A DNA stretch of 64,000 bases, taken from Betaproteobacteria bacterium Ga0077526. Its GTDB lineage: Bacteria; Pseudomonadota; Gammaproteobacteria; Burkholderiales; Ga0077523. The stretch spans positions 1 to 64,000 of the forward strand of contig LNDV01000028.1 in the NCBI GenBank assembly GCA_001464765.1, written 5' to 3'. Shown piece by piece: positions 51,389 through 60,553 of this stretch (position 1 is its first letter; every line of letters begins with the position of its first letter). The position numbers were made by a program, and so were the translations under genes. The notes under the pieces are model-generated. The model was given only the letters and a program-made list of their open reading frames with translations, was not told where the DNA came from and ran no database searches.

Positions 51389-51436
51389 AGTGGTACTGGT
51401 GCCCTCTCGCGTCTCGAATCCTGAAGGGAGTAGCTC

Positions 51437-52435
51437 ATGCATACCGCCAGTCCCCTGCGTCGCGCCTTCGCGGCGACTCTTCTCGCCGCCACCACGTGTC
51501 TCGCCGCTTTGCCCGCCACCGTGCGTGCGGAGATCAAGGTCGGCTACAGCGACTGGCCCGGCTGGGTCGCGTGGGCCATCGCCGAGCAGAAGGGCTTCTT
51601 CAAGAAGCACGGCGCCGACGTGAAGCTCATCTGGTTTCCCAATTACAGTGATTCGATCTCGGCGCTCTCGGCCGGTCAGGTGGACGCCAACTGCCAGACC
51701 TGGTCCGACACCATGGCGCCGCTCGCTAAGGGCATTCCGCTGAAGGTCGTGCTGGTCAACGACAACTCGGCCGGCAACGATGCCCTGATGACCGGTCCCA
51801 AGATCAAGAGCTTCAAGGACCTCAAAGGCAAGTCGGTGGCGCTGGAAGAGTTCAGCGTGTCGCACTTCCTCCTTGCCACCGCCTTGAACCGCAACAAGAT
51901 GACCGGCAAGGACGTGAAGATTCTCAACATGTCCGCCGGCGATGCCGCCGCCGCTTTCATCAGCGGCCGTGTGGATGCCGCCGTCGTGTGGAACCCCTGG
52001 GTCAACAAGATCGAACTCTCCGGCAAGGGCAAGCCGCTGTTCTCGTCCAAGGAGATTCCGGGTCTCGTGCCCGATCTGCTCGTGGCGCAGGAGAAGTCGC
52101 TCGCCGCGCACCGCAAGGACTTCATCGGCATGGTGAAGGCCTGGTACGACGTGGAGAAGCTGCTGCGCGAGCAGCCCGACGAGGCCGTGAAGATCATGGC
52201 CAAGATCGTCGGTCTCACGCCCGAGGAGTACAAGGTGTTCCTCCCGGGTACCCGCTTCTTCGGCCAGAAGGAGAATCTGGAGGCCTTCGGCACCGATGCC
52301 TCCAGCACCAAGACGCTGATCGGCGCGGCGCCCACGATCGTCAAGTTCCTCGAGGACAACAAGCTGATCGAAGGCAAGGCGGAATTCGCCAAGGCACTGG
52401 ATCCGAGCCTGGTCCGGGAAGTCGCGGGCAAGTGA
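51437..52435 (+). CDS. Guanidine-operon ABC substrate-binding protein (SBP3)
   Basis: A 332-residue NitT/TauT-family periplasmic binding protein. Signal peptide ends at V-R-A-E (about residue 31); mature start I-K-V-G-Y-S-D-W-P-G-W-V-A-W is typical of the urea-carboxylase-associated binding proteins. GAAGGGAG precedes the ATG. First gene of the right-hand operon. Ligand by context: guanidine or a close relative. Confidence 0.9.
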   Translation: MHTASPLRRAFAATLLAATTCLAALPATVRAEIKVGYSDWPGWVAWAIAEQKGFFKKHGADVKLIWFPNYSDSISALSAGQVDANCQTWSDTMAPLAKGIPLKVVLVNDNSAGNDALMTGPKIKSFKDLKGKSVALEEFSVSHFLLATALNRNKMTGKDVKILNMSAGDAAAAFISGRVDAAVVWNPWVNKIELSGKGKPLFSSKEIPGLVPDLLVAQEKSLAAHRKDFIGMVKAWYDVEKLLREQPDEAVKIMAKIVGLTPEEYKVFLPGTRFFGQKENLEAFGTDASSTKTLIGAAPTIVKFLEDNKLIEGKAEFAKALDPSLVREVAGK

Positions 52436-52451
52436 GCGGCGGGGAGCCAGC

Positions 52452-53261
52452 ATGACGACAGTCACCGCACGTCCGAGCCTGTGGTCGATCCGCGGGCCCA
52501 TGACTCAGCGCCGCTACTGGATGTTCGCGGCGGTCGGTCTCCTCACGCCGATCCTGCTGTGGTGGGGCATCGCCAATTCGGGCTGGGTCGAGAAGGTGTT
52601 CATGCCGGCGCCTGGGTCCGTCTGGGCGCGCACGCTCCTCTGGTTGGAGGAGGACAATCTCCTCGGTGACATGGCGATCAGCATCTATCGGGTCACCGCC
52701 GGCTGGGGTCTGTCGGCCGTCATTGCGATGCCGATCGGTCTGCTGATCGGCACGTTCCGCCCGGTTCAGGCTCTGCTGGAGCCGCTCACCGACTTCATCC
52801 GCTATATGCCGGCCGTGGCGTTCATTCCGCTGGTGATGCTGTGGGTCGGGATCGACGAGGGCTCCAAGATCGCGATCATCTTCATCGGCACGTTCTTCCA
52901 GATGGTGCTGATGGTGGCCGAGGACGTGCGTCGCGTTCCCAGTGCGCAAATCGAGGCGGCCCAGACACTCGGCGCTACGCGATCCGAGGTCATCCAGCTC
53001 GTGCTGCTGCCTTCGGCCAAGCCTGCGTTGCTCGACACGATGCGCGTCACCATGGGCTGGGCCTGGACCTACCTGGTCGTCGCCGAACTCGTGGCCGCGA
53101 ACTCCGGCCTCGGCTACGCGATTCTCAAGGCCCAGCGCTTCCTCCAGACCGACAAGATCTTCGCCGGCATCATCCTCATCGGGCTCATCGGTCTCGTCAT
53201 CGATCAGCTCTTCCGACTCGCCCACCGCAAGGCCTTCCCATGGATGCATCTAAAGTCGTGA
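52452..53261 (+). CDS. Guanidine-operon ABC permease
   Basis: A 269-residue inner-membrane permease of the SsuC/TauC family with about six helices. The ABC-contact EAA loop reads E-A-A-Q-T-L-G-A-T-R-S-E-V near residues 168-180. Only 16 bases follow the binding-protein stop. Its end overlaps the ATPase start by 22 bases. Confidence 0.9.
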   Translation: MTTVTARPSLWSIRGPMTQRRYWMFAAVGLLTPILLWWGIANSGWVEKVFMPAPGSVWARTLLWLEEDNLLGDMAISIYRVTAGWGLSAVIAMPIGLLIGTFRPVQALLEPLTDFIRYMPAVAFIPLVMLWVGIDEGSKIAIIFIGTFFQMVLMVAEDVRRVPSAQIEAAQTLGATRSEVIQLVLLPSAKPALLDTMRVTMGWAWTYLVVAELVAANSGLGYAILKAQRFLQTDKIFAGIILIGLIGLVIDQLFRLAHRKAFPWMHLKS

Positions 53262-54088
53262 GCATGGTGCCGAGGATCCGCATCCGCGGACTCGGCAAGA
53301 TCTTCGAGGGCACGCAGCAGGTGGTGGCGCTGCAGAATGTGGACCTCGACGTCCAGGAAAACGAGTTCGTGACACTCGTGGGCGCTTCGGGCTGCGGCAA
53401 GTCGACGCTGCTGCGGATCATCGGCGGGCTCGAGTATCACACCAGCGGCGAGATCCACGCGGGCGGGCGTCCGGTGACCGCGCCCGGCGCGGACCGCGCG
53501 ATGGTGTTCCAGCATTACAGCCTGTATCCGTGGCTGAACGTGATCGACAACATCCGGTTTTCGCGCCGGCTGCGAGTCAATCGCGAAGACCTCACGTCAG
53601 CCGACGTGGAGCGCGCATCCGGGCGCGCCGACGCGCTGCTCAACCTGATGGGGCTGTCGTCCATGTCGGGCGCCTACCCGAACCAGCTGTCCGGCGGCAT
53701 GCAGCAGCGCGTGGCCATCGCCCGCGCGCTCATGCCCAAGCCGGAGATCCTGCTGATGGACGAGCCCTTCGGGGCGCTGGATGCTCAGACGCGCGAGGTG
53801 ATGCACGACCTGATCCTGCACGTCTTCAACCTGGAGAAGGCCACCATCGTGTTCGTGACCCACGACGTGGAAGAGGCGATCTATCTCGGCCAGCGCGTTG
53901 TGCTGCTCGCGCCGCGACCGGGCCGGATCGACACGATCTACAAGGTGCCCTTCGGCACGGATCGTCAGCAGGACCTGAAGCACACCCGGGAATTCCTCGA
54001 CATGAAACGCGAGATCCTCGAGCGGATTCGCGAGACCTCGGGCATGAAGACCGACACCCATCTGCTCGACAAGATGTCGGCAACCTGA
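53240..54088 (+). CDS. Guanidine-operon ABC ATPase
   Basis: A 282-residue ATPase of the SsuB/TauB family. Walker [10 protein letters not shown] near residue 50, signature L-S-G-G-M-Q-Q-R near 150, Walker [12 protein letters not shown], switch His in V-T-H-D-V. ATG 53240 overlaps the permease; ATG 53264 is an alternative. Confidence 0.9.
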   Translation: MDASKVVSMVPRIRIRGLGKIFEGTQQVVALQNVDLDVQENEFVTLVGASGCGKSTLLRIIGGLEYHTSGEIHAGGRPVTAPGADRAMVFQHYSLYPWLNVIDNIRFSRRLRVNREDLTSADVERASGRADALLNLMGLSSMSGAYPNQLSGGMQQRVAIARALMPKPEILLMDEPFGALDAQTREVMHDLILHVFNLEKATIVFVTHDVEEAIYLGQRVVLLAPRPGRIDTIYKVPFGTDRQQDLKHTREFLDMKREILERIRETSGMKTDTHLLDKMSAT

Positions 54089-54104
54089 CGACAGGAGCAT
54101 TCCG

Positions 54105-55466
54105 ATGACCACGCAGTCCCCGGCCCCCACCGCGGAGCTGAAGACCCGTCTTGCCCAGCAGGGCGTGAAGTACGCCCTGGCGAGCTTCGTCGACATCCAC
54201 GGTGTCTCGAAGACCAAGGTGGTACCCCTCGGGCATCTGGACCAGATGATGCGCGGTTCGGAGCTGTTCACCGGCGCCGCCCTCGACGGTGTGCCGCAGG
54301 CCGTGAGCGACGAGGAGGTCGCGGCGCATCCGGATGCCGACTCCTGCACGGTGCTGCCGTGGAACAGCGAGATCGCCTGGTTCGCCTCCGATCTGTGGAA
54401 TGCCGGTAAGCCGTTCGAGGCCTGCTCGCGCGGCATCCTCAAGCGTCAGCTCGAACAGTGCGCTGCGATGGGCTACCGGTTCAACATGGGCATCGAGACC
54501 GAGTTCTTCGTGCTGAAGGAAGGTCCGGACGGCAAGCCCGTGCCCGTGGGCGAGCGCGACACGCTCGACAAGCCCTGCTACGACCTGCGCGGGTTCCTCG
54601 ACCACTACGGCTTCCTCGACGAACTGGTCGAGGCGATGAACAAGCTCGGCTGGGACGTCTACTCCTTCGACCACGAAGACGCCAACGGGCAGTTCGAGAC
54701 CGACTTCATGTACGCCGACGCGCTGACCATGGCAGACCGCTACACATTCTTCCGCATGATGGTGGGCGAGATGGCGCATCGGCGCGGCTGGTTCGCGACC
54801 TTCATGCCGAAGCCGTTCCGCAATCGCACCGGCTCCGGCGCGCACTACAACATGTCGCTTGCCACGCCGGACGGCAGCCGCAATCTGTTCGAGGACCCGA
54901 ACGATCCGCGCGGCTGCGGCCTGTCGAAGCTGGGCTACCAGTTCATCGCCGGCATCCTGCGGCATGCGCACGCCATCTGCGCTGTCATCGCCCCCACGGT
55001 CAACAGCTACAAGCGCCTGGTGAAGCAAGGGAGCATGTCGGGTTTCACGTGGGCGCCGGTGTTCGTCTGCTACGGCAACAACAACCGCACGAACATGCTG
55101 CGTATTCCGCTCGGCGGCGGCCGCGTGGAATGCCGGGCCGCCGACATCTCGTCGAATCTCTACCTCGGTGCGGCCATGTGTCTCGCAGCCGGACTCGAAG
55201 GCATCCGGGAGAACCTTGACCCCGGCGAGCCGAACATCGAGAACATGTATCTCAAGACGGACGACGAGCTGCGGGCCCGGGGCATCACCTGGCTGCCCCG
55301 GACGCTCGACGAGGCGATCGACGCCTTCGCGGCGGACCCGCTGTCGCGCGCGGTCATGGGCGACAAGATGTTCGAGACTTTCGTGGACTTCAAGCGCCGC
55401 GAATGGGTGGACTACCACACCGAAGTGTCGGAGTGGGAGCTGCGCCGTTACATGAAGTTGTGGTGA
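54105..55466 (+). CDS. Glutamine synthetase-like protein (GlnT / type III-like)
   Basis: A 453-residue glutamine-synthetase-superfamily protein of the rhizobial GlnT type. The catalytic core shows M-G-I-E-T-E-F near residue 125, the N-G-Q-F-E-T-D-F metal site near 202, G-S-G-A-H-Y-N-M near 247 and R-x-P-x-G-G-G-R-V-E-C near 333. ACAGGAG precedes ATG 54105. It could assimilate ammonia released by the pathway or, like gamma-glutamylmethylamide synthetase, condense glutamate with an amine. The choice cannot be made from sequence by eye. Confidence 0.85.
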   Translation: MTTQSPAPTAELKTRLAQQGVKYALASFVDIHGVSKTKVVPLGHLDQMMRGSELFTGAALDGVPQAVSDEEVAAHPDADSCTVLPWNSEIAWFASDLWNAGKPFEACSRGILKRQLEQCAAMGYRFNMGIETEFFVLKEGPDGKPVPVGERDTLDKPCYDLRGFLDHYGFLDELVEAMNKLGWDVYSFDHEDANGQFETDFMYADALTMADRYTFFRMMVGEMAHRRGWFATFMPKPFRNRTGSGAHYNMSLATPDGSRNLFEDPNDPRGCGLSKLGYQFIAGILRHAHAICAVIAPTVNSYKRLVKQGSMSGFTWAPVFVCYGNNNRTNMLRIPLGGGRVECRAADISSNLYLGAAMCLAAGLEGIRENLDPGEPNIENMYLKTDDELRARGITWLPRTLDEAIDAFAADPLSRAVMGDKMFETFVDFKRREWVDYHTEVSEWELRRYMKLW

Positions 55467-55509
55467 GGGCGGCCCGACGGCACGCCTGCAGACAGAGGAG
55501 CGGACGAAC

Positions 55510-56247
55510 ATGACGACAACGAGTGCGGTACCTCCCGGCGAGGTGCTCTGGGAGGAGACGATCCCCGGCGGGTGCCATTGGTCCGGGGTGGTGAGACGCG
55601 GCGTCGCGCTGCGGCTCACGGACGTGGAAGGTGGCGCCAACGGGGCGATGCTTCTCTACAACCACGAGGAGCGCTTCGAGCGGTACAACATGCCGGACAC
55701 GCTCAAGGGACAGCACATCGTGTCGCTGCGCAAGGGCGCGGTGCTCGTCACGGACATGGGTCGGGTCATCGCATCCCTCATCGAGGACACCTGCGGCTGG
55801 CACGACACCGTGTGCGGCGTGATGGACGACGCCGCGCTCGATGAGCGCTATGGTGCCCGCGCCTATGCAACCCACCGGAACGACATGACCCGCAGCGGCA
55901 AGGAAGGGTTCCTGAAGGAGCTCACGCGCCTGGGGCTCGGTCGGCGCGATCTGCACGCCAACGTCAACTGGTTCTCGAAGGTGCGAACCGACGAGGCGGG
56001 CGCGTTGCACTTCGACACCGCCCACCGCGCGCCCGGGCAGTTTGCCGATCTGCGCTTCGACATGCATGCCCTGGTAGTGGTCTCGACCTGTCCGCATCCG
56101 CTCGACTCCGCGACGGCGTGGGCGCCCAAGCCCCTGAAGCTCACGGCCTGGCGCTGCGGCCTCGCGCCCGCCGACGACCTCTGCCGCCGGTTCCGCCCGG
56201 AGAACGGAAGAGCGTTCACCAATACCGAGCGCTACTTCGCCCAGTAG
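55510..56247 (+). CDS. DUF1989 protein, carboxyguanidine deiminase subunit type (CgdA/CgdB-like)
   Basis: A 245-residue urea-carboxylase-associated (DUF1989) protein. Family motifs: D-V-E-G-G-A-N, Y-N-H-E-E-R-F, D-T-C-G-W-H-D near residue 97, and N-W-F-S-K-V. In guanidine users the two DUF1989 proteins together deiminate carboxyguanidine to allophanate. GAGGAG precedes the ATG. The two subunits are encoded next to each other, 27 bases apart. Confidence 0.9.
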   Translation: MTTTSAVPPGEVLWEETIPGGCHWSGVVRRGVALRLTDVEGGANGAMLLYNHEERFERYNMPDTLKGQHIVSLRKGAVLVTDMGRVIASLIEDTCGWHDTVCGVMDDAALDERYGARAYATHRNDMTRSGKEGFLKELTRLGLGRRDLHANVNWFSKVRTDEAGALHFDTAHRAPGQFADLRFDMHALVVVSTCPHPLDSATAWAPKPLKLTAWRCGLAPADDLCRRFRPENGRAFTNTERYFAQ

Positions 56248-56274
56248 CGCGTGTGCCGACGCACGGAGAACCCC

Positions 56275-56919
56275 ATGCTCACGGAAAGCCAGCTCGACCC
56301 GACCCGCGCCACGACCGACGAAATCGTCCCGGCCGGCGCCCCCTGGATGAAGACGATCCGCCAGGGACAGGTGTTCCGCATCCTCGACCTCGAAGGCAAC
56401 CAGGCCGTGGATACGCTGTTCTACAACGCGCACGACATGGAGGAGCGCTACAGCGCCGTCGACACCATCCAGCGCAACCGCAACGTCTACCTGACTGTCG
56501 GCACGAAGCTCTACTCGACCGAGGGCAAGGTGATGCTCACGATCGTCGCGGATACGTGCGGCCGTCACGACACGCTCGGCGGTGCCTGCGCCCAGGAGAG
56601 CAACACGGTGCGCTACTCGCTCGACAAGCGCTTCATGCACGCCTGCCGCGACAACTTCATGTCCGCCATCGCCCATGATCACAACCATGGACTGACGAAG
56701 CGCGACATCACCCACAACATCAATTTCTTCATGAACGTGCCGGTCACGCCGGACGGCGGCCTCACCTTCGAGGACGGCATCTCCGCGCCGGGCAAGTACG
56801 TGGAGATGCGGGCGGAGATGGATGTGCTCATCCTCGTTTCCAACTGCCCGCAGCTCAACAATCCGTGCAACGCCTACAACCCCACGCCGGTGCGCATGCT
56901 GGTGTGGGATCCGAGCTGA
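56275..56919 (+). CDS. DUF1989 protein, second carboxyguanidine deiminase subunit
   Basis: A 214-residue paralogue of the preceding gene: [28 protein letters not shown] near residue 99, I-N-F-F-M-N-V-P-V. The Cys in D-T-C-G-x-H-D is shared by both and is a likely catalytic or metal residue. ATG 56275 has ACGGAG upstream. Which of the pair is CgdA and which CgdB I cannot decide. Confidence 0.9.
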   Translation: MLTESQLDPTRATTDEIVPAGAPWMKTIRQGQVFRILDLEGNQAVDTLFYNAHDMEERYSAVDTIQRNRNVYLTVGTKLYSTEGKVMLTIVADTCGRHDTLGGACAQESNTVRYSLDKRFMHACRDNFMSAIAHDHNHGLTKRDITHNINFFMNVPVTPDGGLTFEDGISAPGKYVEMRAEMDVLILVSNCPQLNNPCNAYNPTPVRMLVWDPS

Positions 56920-56935
56920 GGGACACAGATCCGCC

Positions 56936-59900
56936 ATGGCTCGCTTCACGAAGGTTCTCATTGCCAACCGCGGTGCCATCGCGTGCCGGGTGATCCGCAC
57001 GCTCCGCGCCATGGGCATCGGCTCGGTTGCCGTCTACTCCGAGGCCGACCGCGCGTCGCTCCATGTGGAGATGGCCGACGAGTCCGTGTGCATCGGCCCC
57101 GGGCCTGCCGCCGAAAGCTATCTGCGGGTGGACCGCATTCTCGAAGCCGCGAGGGCCACCGGTGCGCAGGCCATCCATCCGGGCTATGGGTTCCTGTCCG
57201 AGAACGCGGATTTCGCGCAGGCGTGCGCCGATGCGGGCATCGTGTTCATCGGGCCCAAGCCCGAACACATGCGGGCGTTCGGGCTCAAGCACACGGCGCG
57301 CGACCTCGCACAGGCCAATTCGGTTCCTCTGCTCCCTGGCTCGGGGCTCCTGCCCGACCTCGCGACGGCCCACACCGAGGCGGCGCGGATCGGCTACCCC
57401 GTGATGCTCAAGAGCACCGGCGGCGGTGGCGGCATCGGCATGCGGCTCGTGTGGAATGCGGAAGAACTCGCCTCGGCCTTCGAGGCCGTGGGACGGCTGG
57501 CCAAGGCGAACTTCAAGGATGCCGGGATGTTCCTCGAGAAGTTCGTCGCGAATGCGCGGCACATCGAGGTCCAGCTCTTCGGCGACGGCAAGGGCACGGT
57601 GGTGGCGCTCGGAGAGCGTGACTGTTCCGTCCAGCGACGCAACCAGAAGGTGATCGAAGAGACGCCCGCACCGGGCCTCGCCGCGAAGACGCGCGCGCAG
57701 CTGCTCGATACCGCTGTGCGGCTCGGTCAGGCCGTGGGCTACTCGTCGGCCGGCACGGTCGAGTACGTGCTCGATGCCGACACCGGAGCCTTCTACTTTC
57801 TCGAAGTGAACACGCGGCTGCAGGTGGAGCACGGCGTCACCGAGGAGGTGACCGGTGTCGATCTGGTGGAATGGATGGTGAGCCAGGCCGCGGGCGATCT
57901 CGATCTGTCCACGTACCGGGCGGCCCCGAAGGGCGCTTCCATTCAGGTGCGGCTCTATGCGGAGGACCCTGCCCGCGACTTCCAGCCGGCGAGCGGCGTG
58001 CTGACCGCCGCGGACTTCCCCGGCACGGCAAGAGTGGAGACCTGGGTTCGGCGAGGCGTCGAAGTGCCGCCTTTCTACGATCCGATGATCGCCAAGATCA
58101 TCGTGAAGGCAAAGGATCGTGGCGCCGCCATCCTGAAAATGCAGGAAGCGCTGCGCGACACCCGCATCGGCGGCATCGAGACCAATCTCGCGTACTTGCG
58201 CTGCATCCTGGCGGACGGCGTGTTCCGGGACGGCAGGCAGACCACGCGCTACCTCTCGCGTCTCGCGTATCGTCCCGACACGGTGGAGGTCCTGGCGCCG
58301 GGCGTGCAGACGACGGTGCAGGACTGGCCCGGCCGCACCGGGTACTGGGCGATCGGCGTACCGCCTTCCGGGCCCATGGATGCGCTGGCGCTGCGCCTGG
58401 CCAACCGCGTGCTCGGCAACGATGCCGGGGCCGCCGCGCTGGAATGCACCGCGACCGGACCTACGCTCAAGTTCCATTGCGACACCGTCATCGCGATCTG
58501 CGGGGCACCGATGCCGGCGAGGCTGGACGGCAAGGACATCGCGCTGTGGCAATCGCATCGCGTGAGCGCCGGCAGCGTGCTGGAACTCGGCGCGGCACGG
58601 GGCCCGGGCCTGCGTACCTACATCGCGGTCGCCGGCGGGTTCCAGGTGCCTACCTATCTGGGCTCCCGCTCGACGTTCACGCTGGGGCAGTTCGGCGGTC
58701 ATGCGGGCCGGACGCTTCGAGTCGGCGACGTGCTGCCGCTTTCGGCGCAAGGCGCCTCACCGCGAGCCCGCGCGGTGCCGGAAGACCTGATTCCGAAGTA
58801 CACGGACGGCTGGGAGATCGGCGTGCTCTACGGCCCCCACGGGGCTCCCGACTTCTTCACGCCGGCGGACATCGACACGTTCTTCGGCACCGACTGGGAA
58901 GTGCACTACAACTCCAGCCGCACGGGCGTGCGCCTGATCGGGCCCAAGCCCGAATGGGCGCGCACCGATGGCGGCGAGGCGGGACTGCATCCCTCCAACA
59001 TCCACGACAACGCGTACGCCATTGGTGCCATCGACTTCACCGGCGACATGCCCGTGATCCTGGGCCCCGACGGCCCGAGCCTTGGTGGCTTCGTGTGTCC
59101 GGCCGTGATTGCCGACACCGAACTGTGGAAGGTTGGGCAACTGCGACCGGGTGATCGCGTGCGCTTCGTCCGTGTGGACGCAGCATGGGCCGAAGCCCAG
59201 CAGGCCCTTGCGGAGAAGGCGATTGCCTCGCTCGCGGTGCCTGCGCAGCCGAAGCGCGCGTCGCCCAAGCCCGCAGCGGACACTGCACCGATTCTCCACA
59301 GCACCGGGGCGGGCACCACCCGACCGCGTGTCACCTACCGGCAGGCCGGCGACAAGTGGCTTCTCGTCGAGTACGGTGAACTGGAGCTGGATCTCAACCT
59401 GCGATTCCGCGCGCACGCGCTGATGCAGTGGCTGGAGCGCGAGGCAATTCCGGGCATCGTCGATCTGACCCCGGGCATCCGTTCCCTGCAGGTCCATTTC
59501 GACAATCGCCGGCTGTCGGTGAAGCGTCTGCTCGATCTGCTGTCCCGGGCGGAATCCGAACTGCCCGCCGTAGAGGACATGGTGGTGCCCACGCGGATCG
59601 TGCATCTGCCGCTGTCGTGGGACGACCCCGCCACGCGGCTCGCCATCGACAAGTACATGCAGTCGGTGCGGCCGGATGCACCCTGGTGTCCGAGCAACAT
59701 CGAGTTCATCCGGCGCATCAACGGTCTCGATTCGATCGATGACGTGCAGAAGATCGTCTTCGACGCCTCGTACCTCGTGCTGGGTCTCGGCGACGTGTAT
59801 CTCGGCGCGCCGGTGGCCACCCCCGTGGACCCGCGGCACCGTTTGGTCACGACCAAGTACAACCCCGCGCGCACCTGGACACCCGAGAACGCCGTGGGCA

Positions 59901-60553
59901 TCGGCGGCGCGTATCTTTGCGTGTACGGCATGGAAGGGCCGGGCGGCTACCAGTTCGTGGGCCGCACGGTGCAGATGTGGAACCGCTATCACAGCACCAC
60001 GGAGTTCCCCGCGGGCAAGCCCTGGCTGCTGCGCTTCTTCGACCAGATCCGCTTCTTCCCCGTGAGCGAGAAGGAACTGCTGAAGATGCGCGAGGACTTT
60101 CCGCTCGGGCGCTATCGGCTGAAGATCGAGGAGGCGGAGTTCCGGCTCGGTGACTACAACCGGTTCCTCCGGGACAATGCGGCGTCCATCGGGGCGTTCA
60201 AGCAGCGGCAGCAGGCGGCGTTCGAGGCGGAGCGCGAGCGCTGGCGTATCGCGGGTCAGACCGAGTACGCGGGCGACGCGCAGATCAGCGCCGCCGGCCC
60301 GGATACCGAACTGGATCTTCCGCCAAACGGCCGCGCGATCGCGACCCACGTCGCCGGGAATGTCTGGAAGATTCCGGTGCAGGACGGCGCGAAGGTGGCG
60401 GCGGGCGATCCGCTCGTGATCGTGGAGTCGATGAAGATGGAGATCGCCGTCAACGCGCCCTGCGCGGGTACGGTGCATCGTCTGTTCTGCCGCGAGGGCG
60501 GTCAGGTGGCCGCGGGGCAGGACCTGGTGGTACTCGTCGAGGAGACCGCATGA
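56936..60553 (+). CDS. Guanidine carboxylase (urea carboxylase family)
   Basis: A 1205-residue biotin enzyme. Order: biotin carboxylase (about 1-450; I-A-N-R-G-A-I-A, ATP-grasp), carboxyltransferase part of AHS2/KipA type (about 450-760), AHS1/KipI type (about 797-1060), biotinyl carrier domain at the end with E-S-M-K-M-E, K1167 being the biotin site. The riboswitch and the two DUF1989 genes indicate guanidine as true substrate, giving carboxyguanidine; urea can be a side substrate. It overlaps the next gene (ATGA). Confidence 0.95.
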   Translation: MARFTKVLIANRGAIACRVIRTLRAMGIGSVAVYSEADRASLHVEMADESVCIGPGPAAESYLRVDRILEAARATGAQAIHPGYGFLSENADFAQACADAGIVFIGPKPEHMRAFGLKHTARDLAQANSVPLLPGSGLLPDLATAHTEAARIGYPVMLKSTGGGGGIGMRLVWNAEELASAFEAVGRLAKANFKDAGMFLEKFVANARHIEVQLFGDGKGTVVALGERDCSVQRRNQKVIEETPAPGLAAKTRAQLLDTAVRLGQAVGYSSAGTVEYVLDADTGAFYFLEVNTRLQVEHGVTEEVTGVDLVEWMVSQAAGDLDLSTYRAAPKGASIQVRLYAEDPARDFQPASGVLTAADFPGTARVETWVRRGVEVPPFYDPMIAKIIVKAKDRGAAILKMQEALRDTRIGGIETNLAYLRCILADGVFRDGRQTTRYLSRLAYRPDTVEVLAPGVQTTVQDWPGRTGYWAIGVPPSGPMDALALRLANRVLGNDAGAAALECTATGPTLKFHCDTVIAICGAPMPARLDGKDIALWQSHRVSAGSVLELGAARGPGLRTYIAVAGGFQVPTYLGSRSTFTLGQFGGHAGRTLRVGDVLPLSAQGASPRARAVPEDLIPKYTDGWEIGVLYGPHGAPDFFTPADIDTFFGTDWEVHYNSSRTGVRLIGPKPEWARTDGGEAGLHPSNIHDNAYAIGAIDFTGDMPVILGPDGPSLGGFVCPAVIADTELWKVGQLRPGDRVRFVRVDAAWAEAQQALAEKAIASLAVPAQPKRASPKPAADTAPILHSTGAGTTRPRVTYRQAGDKWLLVEYGELELDLNLRFRAHALMQWLEREAIPGIVDLTPGIRSLQVHFDNRRLSVKRLLDLLSRAESELPAVEDMVVPTRIVHLPLSWDDPATRLAIDKYMQSVRPDAPWCPSNIEFIRRINGLDSIDDVQKIVFDASYLVLGLGDVYLGAPVATPVDPRHRLVTTKYNPARTWTPENAVGIGGAYLCVYGMEGPGGYQFVGRTVQMWNRYHSTTEFPAGKPWLLRFFDQIRFFPVSEKELLKMREDFPLGRYRLKIEEAEFRLGDYNRFLRDNAASIGAFKQRQQAAFEAERERWRIAGQTEYAGDAQISAAGPDTELDLPPNGRAIATHVAGNVWKIPVQDGAKVAAGDPLVIVESMKMEIAVNAPCAGTVHRLFCREGGQVAAGQDLVVLVEETA

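Noticed and set aside
55510..56919. DUF1989 pair as aminomethyltransferase or urea carboxylase structural subunits
   Set aside because: The pairing with a carboxylase, allophanate hydrolase and guanidine riboswitch fits carboxyguanidine deiminase much better.
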